From positions 1 to 8,537 of the forward strand of contig CAMVQX010000064.1 in NCBI GenBank assembly GCA_947169755.1: 8,537 nt of DNA. The letters run 5' to 3'. The stretch comes from an uncultured bacterium (GTDB taxonomy: Bacteria > Cyanobacteriota > Vampirovibrionia > Gastranaerophilales > Gastranaerophilaceae). Under the pieces are notes generated by a model that searched no databases, was not told the DNA's origin, and saw only the letters and a list, made by a program, of their open reading frames with translations. Of the stretch, positions 1-6,285 are shown in pieces (the stretch's first letter is position 1; each line of letters starts with the position of its first letter). The translations under genes and the position numbers were made by a program.

Positions 1-195
1 ATTTCTTTTATATTCTTACCTCAAATTCCATACGATCAAGTTAATCCATTACGTTTCCCGTACCAACCTAACCTACCCCTTACAATCGTGATGCAAAATT
101 GCCTAAAACCAGAACAGCTTGTAGCATTCCGACTTGTTATCGAACAGGCGGGACAAGCTTGCAATATTCAGTTGTTCTGATTTTGGTAGTTGCAT
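1..195 (-). pseudogene. Broken 5' end of an HNH-endonuclease-like gene, running off the window
   Basis: Reading the minus strand from an ATG at 195-193 gives a short protein-like frame beginning MQLPKSEQLNIASLSRLF and then DNKSECYKLFWF. It is cut by a TAG at 105-103. The same frame goes on with AIL after the stop, so the TAG looks like a point mutation of a Lys codon, and more stops follow towards position 1. The block 'N-x-SECYK-(L/F)-(Y/F)-WF' followed by 'AI' resembles the N-terminal region of a family of HNH-endonuclease-annotated proteins that I recall from Firmicutes; that match is from memory. No strong ribosome site precedes the ATG. The opposite strand is open for 59 codons over the same bases with identical codon boundaries, and I treat that as the antisense shadow. 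The rest of the gene lies outside the window. Confidence 0.5.
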
Positions 196-717
196 GATGG
201 GTAGACTCTTTTCTTTTTGTATTAACTGCTTTTAATTATTGAAACAATAATCAATTACTTCCTTGAATATCCTCTTTTAATCTCGGAACTGCTCATGCGA
301 AAATGCGAAATCGCCTGTTGCAAAATTACCCTTAGTTCTACTTTATACTGCAAAGTCTTTTTCTTTTCATGATATGTGAATTGCCAACTGAAAACCGACA
401 GGCAAAACAATACTTTTTGCAATAATCGGTTATGGATTTCTTCAAGTCCTCTTCTGCTTTTTGTTTATGACGCTCTGTAGCAAATTTCTTTGTAAGAACC
501 ATGGTCTGCGGCAGTATCTTCTTCATAATGCCGGCAATATCGGACAAACTAGCTATATTGTAAGTAAGGTTCATCAACGCGCAGAAGATTTGCCCGCCAT
601 ATTTAAGGCGCTTACACATATACTCCCGCATCCCACTTTCCTCACTGAATTGTACTACACTTTATCTATTTCTCTTGTCCAAATAACTCAATATTACTCA
701 GTTGTTGATAAAGCTGT
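196..717. other. Gene-poor stretch with decayed-looking coding traces
   Basis: No gene of normal length is found here. The minus strand carries several short protein-like stretches in different frames. One, from about 342 down to 196, reads GNFATGDFAFSHEQFRD and, after a TAA, KRIFKEVIDYCF, then meets another TAA. A second frame overlaps it around 430-290, and a 97-codon frame covers 631-338. A further stretch directly behind the OLD-type gene reads in a shifted frame to a stop at 668-666. Frame switching plus isolated TAA codons is what an old, eroding gene looks like. I cannot name the original gene. No terminator hairpin, tRNA or repeat was seen. Confidence 0.4.
338..631 (-). CDS. Possible 97-residue hypothetical protein, maybe a remnant
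   Basis: This is a continuous minus-strand frame with an ATG at 631-629 and a good Shine-Dalgarno sequence (GAGGA, 7 nt upstream), so translation is possible. The protein is basic and mostly helical-looking, with a cysteine cluster near residues 71-78 (YCKKYCFAC) and a run KAEEDLKK just before it. I recognise no family. The frame is open upstream of the ATG for ten more codons, back to a TAA, so the visible start may be internal to an older gene. It lies between the OLD-type gene (downstream end at 718) and the broken HNH-like frame, in DNA with other signs of decay. It could be a real small accessory gene or a fragment. A competing plus-strand frame starting with TTG has no ribosome site and is not favoured. 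Confidence 0.3.
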   Translation of the reverse strand: MREYMCKRLKYGGQIFCALMNLTYNIASLSDIAGIMKKILPQTMVLTKKFATERHKQKAEEDLKKSITDYCKKYCFACRFSVGNSHIMKRKRLCSIK

Positions 718-735
718 TCAATGAATATTAGATGA
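666..735 (-). other. Suspected frameshift at the 3' end of the OLD-type gene
   Basis: The annotated frame ends ...QKSSNIH at 718. Shifting by one base near 721-735 lets translation continue as IFIEQLYQQLSNIE and a few more residues to a TAG at 668-666. The 'F-I-E-x-L' helix after a K-P-G-K-A segment is what I expect at the end of OLD-type TOPRIM proteins. Either a small indel removed about 18 residues from the native tail, or the shorter end is genuine. This is an inference from reading, without an alignment. Confidence 0.4.
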
Positions 736-2280
736 TTTCTGTGCTAATGCTTTGGCTTTTCCAGGTTTGGAAGTGATTTTATAGTCATCAATCATTATTC
801 TTTCAATATCGGAATAATCTTCAGTAGAAGTCCGCAAATAAGTCTCGAAATCTTTTCCAAAGTATGCGAAAGTACTAGTAACCTCAAACTCAGAGTCACT
901 AATAAGCCACGTTTTATTATCAACTAATCCGTTAAATGTCTTTGATGTTTCTTTTGGATTAGCATCACAATCAAAAATTGCATAGCAATTATAATTATAT
1001 GCCTTGAACAATCTCCAAAACAAAGGAATACTACTTTTACCCATACAATTAACTATTTCTACACCATGTTCAGCTAAAGAAAATCCACACCGCTTAAGGA
1101 ATACTGGCAGAGCGTAATATTCAGTTGCCCCTTCAACGAGTAAGATCGTTTCTGCAAATACACCTTTCAATTGATCTGGAAAGAGTTTTGTTGAATAAAA
1201 GCTCATAATACCTTCAGGCGTTGTCTTTTCAGCAGGAACACCTAAAGCAATACAAAAGTCCGTTAGATTTTGTGCATTGAGTTGTTTTACCTTTGTTGCA
1301 GCGTGCTCTTTATACACTCTAACAAGTCCATCAATATATGCCGGGTCAATGAAATCCGCAGAATGCGTTGAAATTACAACTTGTACTCCTGCCGCACACA
1401 TGTCAACAATATATTCTTTAAGCCATTTCTGCGCTAATGGATGTAGATGCGCTTCCGGTTCTTCAATAATCAATACAAAGTGTTCGGAAGTAAACACCTC
1501 CATAAACGCTTTGGCAAAAGCCATAAGAAGTACTTGCTGTTCGCCAGTACCAAACTCTTCAAATCCTCGAATGTTCTCGCCTTCTTTAGCATATATTCTG
1601 AGAGATTTTGCATAGTTATTCGGATCATATGCAGAAAAATCAACAGCAAGAGAATGGACAAATCCTTTGACGGATCCTTTTAGAGCTGAAGAGAATTCAT
1701 TAAAAAATTTAGTAAATTCATCGGTTTTCTCGAAAGATGCCTTTATCTGTTCAAAAGCAATGGATAGTTCTTCTTTATTCTCGCTGCTAAGAGCATTGTG
1801 AATCCTTTTAGAAAACTTGCTTAGCAAAGAGTATTGACTGCTATAATTGAAAGCACTTTGAATATTTCGCTCCGCATCAATTAAAAATGATTGACATTTT
1901 GCTCGTTGTTCATTTGTAGGATAAATTCTTTTCTCACGTCCATCGTGAAGTAAGTTTTCATGTAGTTTTCCATTGTTTCCATATCTTACAGCAACGGCTG
2001 TGATACCGTTTCCGTTTCGATCGTAATATAGTGGTTCATCAAAGATTGCACAAATATCGGCAGTTGGGTAATTTATCTTGTCACGCCTAAAATAATCGCT
2101 ATCAAGCATCTCAATATAAGTTGGATAACGCTCTCCAAGAATTCGATTGATTGCAGATAAAATATTTGATTTTCCAGCATTATTAGGTCCGAACAATACA
2201 ACTGGACGATTATGAGGAAAATTAATCTCAATATGTTCTATTGAACGATAATGATCAACTGTAATGCTTTTTAATTTCAT
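718..2280 (-). CDS. OLD-family ATP-dependent endonuclease (AAA ATPase + TOPRIM)
   Basis: This is an overcoming-lysogenization-defect (OLD) type protein, 520 residues. The N-terminal SMC/RecF-like ATPase shows a Walker A motif GPNNAGKSN (31-39), an ABC-like signature FGTGEQQ (243-249), a Walker B motif IIEEPEAHLHP (271-281) and a switch histidine in STHS (304-307). The C-terminal TOPRIM nuclease shows LVEGATE (381-387, acidic E383) and FDCDA (436-440, D437 and D439), the metal-binding acids of the fold. OLD and GajA proteins are DNA nucleases, and many act in phage defence. No UvrD-like partner gene, as in Gabija or class 2 OLD pairs, is present downstream, so a stand-alone class 1-like protein is more likely. 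The start is supported by GGAAAGG, 7 nt upstream. The C-terminal end looks abrupt: KPGKAKALAQKSS runs straight into a stop, while a shifted frame continues plausibly to 666. A C-terminal frameshift is therefore suspected. The catalytic motifs are intact. Confidence 0.9.
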   Translation of the reverse strand: MKLKSITVDHYRSIEHIEINFPHNRPVVLFGPNNAGKSNILSAINRILGERYPTYIEMLDSDYFRRDKINYPTADICAIFDEPLYYDRNGNGITAVAVRYGNNGKLHENLLHDGREKRIYPTNEQRAKCQSFLIDAERNIQSAFNYSSQYSLLSKFSKRIHNALSSENKEELSIAFEQIKASFEKTDEFTKFFNEFSSALKGSVKGFVHSLAVDFSAYDPNNYAKSLRIYAKEGENIRGFEEFGTGEQQVLLMAFAKAFMEVFTSEHFVLIIEEPEAHLHPLAQKWLKEYIVDMCAAGVQVVISTHSADFIDPAYIDGLVRVYKEHAATKVKQLNAQNLTDFCIALGVPAEKTTPEGIMSFYSTKLFPDQLKGVFAETILLVEGATEYYALPVFLKRCGFSLAEHGVEIVNCMGKSSIPLFWRLFKAYNYNCYAIFDCDANPKETSKTFNGLVDNKTWLISDSEFEVTSTFAYFGKDFETYLRTSTEDYSDIERIMIDDYKITSKPGKAKALAQKSSNIH

Positions 2281-2405
2281 ACATTAACCTTTCCTTACAC
2301 CCCTATATGTTTTCATTCACAATTCAACTTAACTGTTGCCGTACAGAAACAAACTTGATAAAAAGATATTTGCATTGACATCAGGAAAATGCATAAGGAC
2401 TGAAT

Positions 2406-3284
2406 TTAAATATCATCAATCACATCACGCGTATACCTGCATCTGGGATAATTCGAACACCCCAGAAATTTACTGCCAGCGTACTTTCCGCGCTTTGCGA
2501 ACCTGATTACTAATCTGCTGCCACAGGAGGGACAACGCATTCCATCCAAGTTCGATTTAAAATCGCTCACTTTTATAGGTTCCTGACGTTCTCTTATATA
2601 CTGCACGTGATGGAGTTTTTCCTCTTTATCAACCTGCGTCAACGGCTGCAATTTATCATACAGAGCATCAATTTCGGTTTCTGATAATATTTTTGAAGAG
2701 CCTGTAATCTGTTTATTTATTTCATATAATAAGTTCTCCATTTTAACGACCCTGTGCCGCACATTATTTACATCAATATTTTTTAACCGGCAACGGTTAC
2801 TAAACACAACATAAGTATTAAAGTAATCTGGCTTGAGGTTAATATATCTGGCTAACCATTTCATATGTATCTTATTTTGAATGATCGGATTAAAAAAAGT
2901 ATTCCTCTGTATCCCTCTTTTTCCTCTGGGTAACGTCTGCAACCAAAATCGCCGGTTTTCCGATCCGTAGATCCAGCCGCTGTAGTTTTTCGATTCGAAA
3001 ATATAGATTCCCGTCTCATGAAGTAAGATAAAATCAATTTCAGTTGTTCCCTTATTCCTCCTGGGAATATAACAATTAAATAGACTCTTTTTGTAACCGG
3101 AAAGATTTCTTAATTCCTCCCAAGTTGCAAATTCTCCGGCGAGACCTTTATCGTTATTTATTTCAGAATAGCTATTTCCTGTCTGGCTGTAGTAATCGGT
3201 TTTCTTGTATTGTTCTTCTTCATACCAATGATACAAATAAATAATGATTACAACAATAATGGCTATGATGAAAAATAGGCTCAT
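2406..3284 (-). CDS. Membrane-anchored NERD nuclease-domain protein with topoisomerase-type zinc finger
   Basis: This 292-residue protein has three parts. Residues 2-18 form a hydrophobic N-terminal membrane segment. About 47-165 is a NERD (nuclease-related) domain, with AGEFATWEEL at 49-58, EID at 82-84 and FESKN at 96-100. These match the PD-(D/E)XK-like acidic and lysine positions, followed by the conserved NPIIQNK block (132-138). Residues 251-282 form a four-cysteine topoisomerase IA C-terminal zinc ribbon, CPSCG then GCSNYPRC (C251, C254, C276, C282). This architecture is common in Firmicutes proteins annotated as NERD or topoisomerase DNA-binding zinc-finger proteins. DNA binding and possible nuclease activity at the inner membrane face are inferred; a physiological role is not established. 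The ATG is the first in-frame start after a stop and the only one that keeps the whole membrane segment. The ribosome site is weak, since the nearest AAGGA lies about 17 nt upstream. The OLD-type gene follows after 125 bp on the same strand, so co-transcription is possible. Confidence 0.9.
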   Translation of the reverse strand: MSLFFIIAIIVVIIIYLYHWYEEEQYKKTDYYSQTGNSYSEINNDKGLAGEFATWEELRNLSGYKKSLFNCYIPRRNKGTTEIDFILLHETGIYIFESKNYSGWIYGSENRRFWLQTLPRGKRGIQRNTFFNPIIQNKIHMKWLARYINLKPDYFNTYVVFSNRCRLKNIDVNNVRHRVVKMENLLYEINKQITGSSKILSETEIDALYDKLQPLTQVDKEEKLHHVQYIRERQEPIKVSDFKSNLDGMRCPSCGSRLVIRFAKRGKYAGSKFLGCSNYPRCRYTRDVIDDI

Positions 3285-3354
3285 ATTTTAATTGCCAATA
3301 TTCCTTTCACTTATACTTACTTTGAAATTCAAAATTAAAGTTATTCAGAAAAGT

Positions 3355-3531
3355 TCAACAAGTTGCTTCATACGCAATCCCTTCAATTAGGATTTTGATT
3401 TTTTCTTTTTCTCCCTTTTCGAGAGTAACATTTATTAACTTACATAGTTTTTCATCTTGTTCTTTAGGAATCGTTAAACCGGATTTTAATAAAGATTGAT
3501 CGACACTTTTGTCAAATAAATACTCACCCAT
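3355..3531 (-). CDS. 58-residue small protein, possible N-terminal fragment of a larger gene
   Basis: An ATG at 3531-3529 preceded by AAGGGG 9 nt upstream opens a 58-codon frame ending in TGA at 3357-3355. The product is charged and soluble-looking, beginning MGEYLFDKSVDQSLL with KSGLTIPKEQDE at 17-28. The D-Q-S-L-L-x-S-G-L-T-I-P block resembles, from memory, the N-terminal part of longer restriction or HNH-type proteins, so this may be a truncated leftover. The frame is also open for about 20 protein-like codons upstream of the ATG (KKEIAHRYGFELKKG), with no start codon before a TAA. That too points to a fragment of something longer. It lies 70 bp upstream of the NERD-protein gene on the same strand and could be co-transcribed with it. 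Function unknown. Confidence 0.5.
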   Translation of the reverse strand: MGEYLFDKSVDQSLLKSGLTIPKEQDEKLCKLINVTLEKGEKEKIKILIEGIAYEATC

Positions 3532-3915
3532 ATTATCAAGCCCCTTTTTTAATTCAAAACCGTATCTATGAGCTATCTCTTTTTTTATATTTTATCACAT
3601 TTCAACTTATGAAAATAGAACATAATTGATATTATTAAACATTCAAATTATATTCGTTTTCTAAGCGCCGTAAAATTATAGCAACTAAAACACCAGTACT
3701 AATAGCTAAAATAGATAATTTGCTTCAACACTCATATGAAGAAAAAGCCGAATGCGTTTCATATGCATCCGGCATAATTTTTTCAGTTCTGTTAGACAAA
3801 ATCAATACCTGGCATACTACCTACATTTCCTTCCAGGCATTTTTTATCACTATAAAATAATGTACTGTTAATCTGTTAATGTTATAATGTTAAGTAACAT
3901 CCTTCTAAATACTTT
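3532..3915. other. Intergenic stretch: terminator, no clear gene
   Basis: This 384-base gap lies between the lipoprotein gene and the 58-codon frame. It contains one hairpin terminator (separate entry) and a start-less minus-strand frame from about 3724 to 3635 that would encode a short hydrophobic stretch (SILAISTGVLVAIIL) followed by RRLENEYN. With no start codon and a TGA directly before it, that frame can only be a remnant at best. The rest is AT-rich with no tRNA, repeat array or convincing promoter. Confidence 0.5.
3740..3773 (-). terminator. Rho-independent terminator downstream of the lipoprotein gene
   Basis: The nine-base arms at 3773-3765 (GCCGGATGC, minus strand) and 3755-3747 (GCATTCGGC) pair fully in minus-strand RNA with a single G-U, around a nine-base loop. 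A U-rich run (TTTTTCTTC) follows. In the plus direction the same arms have an A-C mismatch but are followed by ATAATTTTTT, so weak bidirectional action is possible. It lies about 140 bp beyond the lipoprotein stop. Confidence 0.7.
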
Positions 3916-4599
3916 TTAATTCTTTGCGCCAAATGAATCAAAAATACTATCTATTTCTGTAGCATACTTATTATTCGCCCGAGCCAATTCACTTGTCGAA
4001 ACAAAATATATCGTGTCATCAAAAATATAAATTGCTGTTCTGACTACCATATCAAGATGTGGTTTATTTGGGTTTCCATTAATAGATATCGCTTTCAAAT
4101 ATTTATGTCCATCAATGTTTTTACATATTTCTTTAGAAATAAGTTTCTTTTTTGTTACGTCTCTCGCCGTTTGCGACATTGCATTCCACGCATTTTTAAA
4201 AATAATCTCAAGTACTTGATCTTCTTCATACGGTTTCATTTTACGTAAATCCGCAGCTTTTTCAAACATAACCGTAATATCATAATGTTCAATCATTGCA
4301 TCCTTAGGATTTTCAACCTTTTTCCAAACACCACCCATTAAAGCTATTCCTGCGGCAGAATTTTGATTCGGGATTTCTATGTTTTTATATTCTTTTGGTA
4401 CATATATAACCTGTTTTGAAATTTTTATAGGCACAAATTTTTGAGGAACTGATTTTGTATTTCTCGCTTCTACTGTTTTTATTTCATTTGATCCATTCGC
4501 TTTTTGAGCCGTTTTTGAGTGATCATTACCACAACCAAATAAAAGTAACGTAAAGAAACAAGTTAAAACTAACATAAATTTAAATAAATTTTTGTTCAT
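3916..4599 (-). CDS. Unrecognised secreted lipoprotein (227 aa)
   Basis: The N-terminus is a lipoprotein signal: MNKNLFKF, a hydrophobic core, then LLFGC with the lipid-carrying Cys at 23. After lipidation by Lgt and cleavage by signal peptidase II, the mature protein would sit on the outer face of the cytoplasmic membrane. A polar linker (about 24-55) leads into a single alpha/beta domain. This has a hydrophobic strand near KQVIYVPKEY and ends with strands around TAIYIFDDTIYFVSTSE and a terminal amphipathic helix (IDSIFDSF). The overall look recalls small PsbP/Mog1-like lipoproteins, but I do not recognise a family. The start is supported by AGAGG about 10 nt upstream. It is divergent from hxsA, and the terminator at 3740-3773 lies downstream. 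Nothing in the sequence ties it functionally to the Hxs genes. Confidence 0.8.
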   Translation of the reverse strand: MNKNLFKFMLVLTCFFTLLLFGCGNDHSKTAQKANGSNEIKTVEARNTKSVPQKFVPIKISKQVIYVPKEYKNIEIPNQNSAAGIALMGGVWKKVENPKDAMIEHYDITVMFEKAADLRKMKPYEEDQVLEIIFKNAWNAMSQTARDVTKKKLISKEICKNIDGHKYLKAISINGNPNKPHLDMVVRTAIYIFDDTIYFVSTSELARANNKYATEIDSIFDSFGAKN

Positions 4600-4798
4600 A
4601 GTAAACTAACCTCTTTTCCCATCGTTTCAGATAATCCCCAAAACCTTTATTGCGTAAATATGCTAACTGCTCTATACGTTTTAAAAAACCATCTTGCCGC
4701 CGTAATTAAATCCGCAATTAGATTAAATTTTTATAAATATTCTCCTCCGCGTGAATTATTGTTTCCACAATCTTTAAAGCTAACCACTTGAAAGCCCT
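4580..4798 (-). pseudogene. Decayed reading frame between hxsA and the lipoprotein gene
   Basis: On the minus strand one frame runs from 4798 to a TAA at 4582-4580, interrupted only by two TAA codons near the middle. The first part reads KIVETIIHAEENIYKNL. The last 41 codons read LKRIEQLAYLRNKGFGDY, then LKRWEKRLVYYEQKF. Between the stops a shifted frame supplies IADLITAARWFF, which would join the two halves into one helical protein, with the second shift at a T6A4 homopolymer run. The last 20 bases overlap the start of the lipoprotein gene. Both halves look protein-like in composition, but there is no intact start and no recognised family. It could also be chance AT-rich reading. Confidence 0.4.
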
Positions 4799-4816
4799 TT
4801 ATAGTTGTGATAAAAT
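4788..4816 (+). promoter_or_regulatory. Sigma-A-type promoter of hxsA
   Basis: TTGAAA (4788-4793) and TAAAAT (4811-4816) are separated by exactly 17 bp, with an extended -10 TG dinucleotide (TGATAAAAT). This is a near-consensus housekeeping promoter. The predicted start near 4823 leaves a leader of about 28 nt containing the ribosome site AAAGGAG (4835-4841), 9 nt before the hxsA ATG. No operator-like repeat was noticed. Confidence 0.7.
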
Positions 4817-4850
4817 AAATATGTAATATTTTGGAAAGGAGTTATATAAA

Positions 4851-5123
4851 ATGAGCTTTAAAAAAATAGCTAGCCTTGTCTTGTCAGTTATTGGTATAAT
4901 AACTCCCACAACTATATATGCTGAAGAAATTAAAAGCATTAATGAAACGGATCCAGTAATTCTTCAACATAGTCAAGAATTTCAGCATAACAGAGCAACT
5001 ATTGTTAGTAGTTCTGCTGACATTAATAATGAAAATGTTGAACTCAATTATACGCACTATTCTTCACATTACTCTCATTCGTCACACTCATCTCATCGGT
5101 CACATTACAGCAGTAGATATTAA
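4851..5123 (+). CDS. hxsA: His-Xaa-Ser repeat precursor peptide HxsA
   Basis: This 90-residue precursor has a Sec-type signal peptide: basic MSFKK, a hydrophobic core to about residue 18, and a likely cleavage site after TIYA at 24. The middle region (25-67) is polar and low in cysteine. The C-terminus carries six His-Xaa-Ser units: HYS at 69-71 and 73-75, HSS at 76-78 and 79-81, HRS at 82-84 and HYS at 85-87. Five of these are directly adjacent, and the protein ends SRY. This tail is the hallmark of HxsA, the presumed substrate of the paired radical SAM enzymes HxsB and HxsC in the His-Xaa-Ser system. Ser codons vary (TCT, TCA, TCG, AGC, AGT) and His uses both codons, so the repeat is kept at protein level. 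It has its own promoter and terminator and converges on hxsC. The modification and the final activity are unknown. It is identified mainly from the repeat plus its neighbours. Confidence 0.85.
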   Translation: MSFKKIASLVLSVIGIITPTTIYAEEIKSINETDPVILQHSQEFQHNRATIVSSSADINNENVELNYTHYSSHYSHSSHSSHRSHYSSRY

Positions 5124-5137
5124 TATAGAGATACCTT

Positions 5138-5166
5138 AACCTCCGCAATTGCGGAGGTTTTTTGTT
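5138..5166 (+). terminator. Rho-independent terminator after hxsA
   Basis: A perfect nine-base inverted repeat, AACCTCCGC (5138-5146) and GCGGAGGTT (5151-5159), closes an AATT tetraloop. It is followed by a T run ending near 5163 and more Ts. It sits 15 bp past the hxsA stop and directly before the end of hxsC. In the minus direction the stem is equally good, but the bases beyond it (TTAAGG) make a poor U tract, so it mainly serves hxsA. Confidence 0.9.
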
Positions 5167-6285
5167 TTATATTCTATGAATTCCTTGAGGATTTCTATAA
5201 GATGTTGCAAATACGCCAGAACAAACATTAATCATAGAACAATTACGACAAGGCTCCAAAAACATTTTTTTCCAAGCAGATATGCTATCCTTCGCAAACT
5301 TTCTCAGTGATTCCGGCAATAAACAATGAGGTAAATTATAGACTGAAACATTCAACATTCTATCATTTAAAAAGCTAACTGCCCTCTCTAAGTATTCAAC
5401 ATACTCAATCGGTTCAACCCAGACATCTTCAAGATTTTCATAAGCAGATCCATGTGTTTCCATCCCCATAAATGTAATATGAAATACAAAAGGCATATTC
5501 CAATAAATAAAATGTGAGATATTAATTAAATCTTTATAATTTTGTTTTGTAATAACCACGCGTATTTCAATATTCTGTTTTAACTTATACAAGTTTATAA
5601 TTCCTTTTACCGTTTTTTCAAAACTTCCCTTTGTCCTAACAATTTTATCATGTAAAGAAGAGTTACCGCTGTAAAGCGGAATTCCATATAAACTATCAAT
5701 TGGCGAAGATATTACACATTTTTTAGTAAAATCAAAATCACTGAAATTTTTCCCATTTGTTAGCACTTGCAATGCAACATTAGGGAATTTCTTGTTAATT
5801 AAAGTTACTATATCTATATATTTTTCTTTTATAAAAGTTGGTTCTCCTCCACTAATACATAAGAATTTAGGTGTATCTTTAACGAGTTTTAATATTAGAT
5901 TTGCTTGATCATAGTAATGACCAGGATTTGATGTTTGAGTTTGTGGACACATAATACATTTTGAATTGCAAAAGTCTGTAACAAACAAAAGATTATCATC
6001 TTGACCACATTGCCATAGCACGTTAACTCTTCCGTCTTCACATATAGAAACAACGTCACCTAAATGTAAGCTGTTAATAAAGGTAACATCTAAACAAATT
6101 ATACCGCATTGATATTTCTGTAAATGATCTAAAGGAGTTAAAACGTTTTTTGCAAAATATACATCCTCGCTATCATGTACCACTACAACAGCGTTTTCAA
6201 AAAAGGCATTAATACTATGACTATCAACAATACGTAAAATTTTAGTCCCAACAATGCCTCGCGAAATACCTTTACTTGTTATCAT
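5167..6285 (-). CDS. hxsC: His-Xaa-Ser system radical SAM maturase HxsC
   Basis: This is a radical SAM enzyme of 372 residues. The [4Fe-4S]/SAM site is CNSKCIMC (C106, C110, C113), followed by SGGEPT (145-150), which contacts SAM, and LTNGKN (175-180). The first 95 residues form a separate N-terminal region before the radical SAM core, as expected for HxsC. The C-terminus has further cysteines, C321, C346, C349 and C355, in EPCRNCSMINVCSG. They could bind an auxiliary cluster, though they form less than a classic SPASM set. HxsC is known as the second of two radical SAM proteins in His-Xaa-Ser loci, presumed to modify HxsA. The ATG overlaps the end of hxsB by 14 bp and is preceded by GGAGGG 5 nt upstream, which implies translational coupling. 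The gene ends 44 bp from hxsA, tail to tail. The exact reaction is unknown. Confidence 0.93.
   Translation of the reverse strand: MITSKGISRGIVGTKILRIVDSHSINAFFENAVVVVHDSEDVYFAKNVLTPLDHLQKYQCGIICLDVTFINSLHLGDVVSICEDGRVNVLWQCGQDDNLLFVTDFCNSKCIMCPQTQTSNPGHYYDQANLILKLVKDTPKFLCISGGEPTFIKEKYIDIVTLINKKFPNVALQVLTNGKNFSDFDFTKKCVISSPIDSLYGIPLYSGNSSLHDKIVRTKGSFEKTVKGIINLYKLKQNIEIRVVITKQNYKDLINISHFIYWNMPFVFHITFMGMETHGSAYENLEDVWVEPIEYVEYLERAVSFLNDRMLNVSVYNLPHCLLPESLRKFAKDSISAWKKMFLEPCRNCSMINVCSGVFATSYRNPQGIHRI

Noticed and set aside
1..180. Plus-strand open frame of 59 codons from the window edge to TGA at 178-180, which could be the 3' end of a gene
   Set aside because: It shares codon boundaries with the minus-strand HNH-like frame, and I recognise nothing in its translation. 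The minus strand gives the more family-like protein.
461..724. Plus-strand 87-codon frame starting with TTG
   Set aside because: It has no ribosome site, overlaps the minus-strand frame that has a good one, and its translation resembles no protein I know.
1277..1683. Plus-strand frames inside the OLD-type gene
   Set aside because: They are antisense shadows of the conserved ATPase core, without start signals.
718..2280. Gabija GajA-GajB pair
   Set aside because: The protein resembles GajA, but no UvrD-like helicase gene is found downstream or elsewhere in the window.
3635..3735. Minus-strand frame encoding a hydrophobic stretch (SILAISTGVLVAIIL) and RRLENEYN
   Set aside because: It has no start codon and follows a TGA directly. 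Joining it to the ATG at 3735 needs a frameshift, and there is no ribosome site because that ATG lies just past the terminator's U-rich run.
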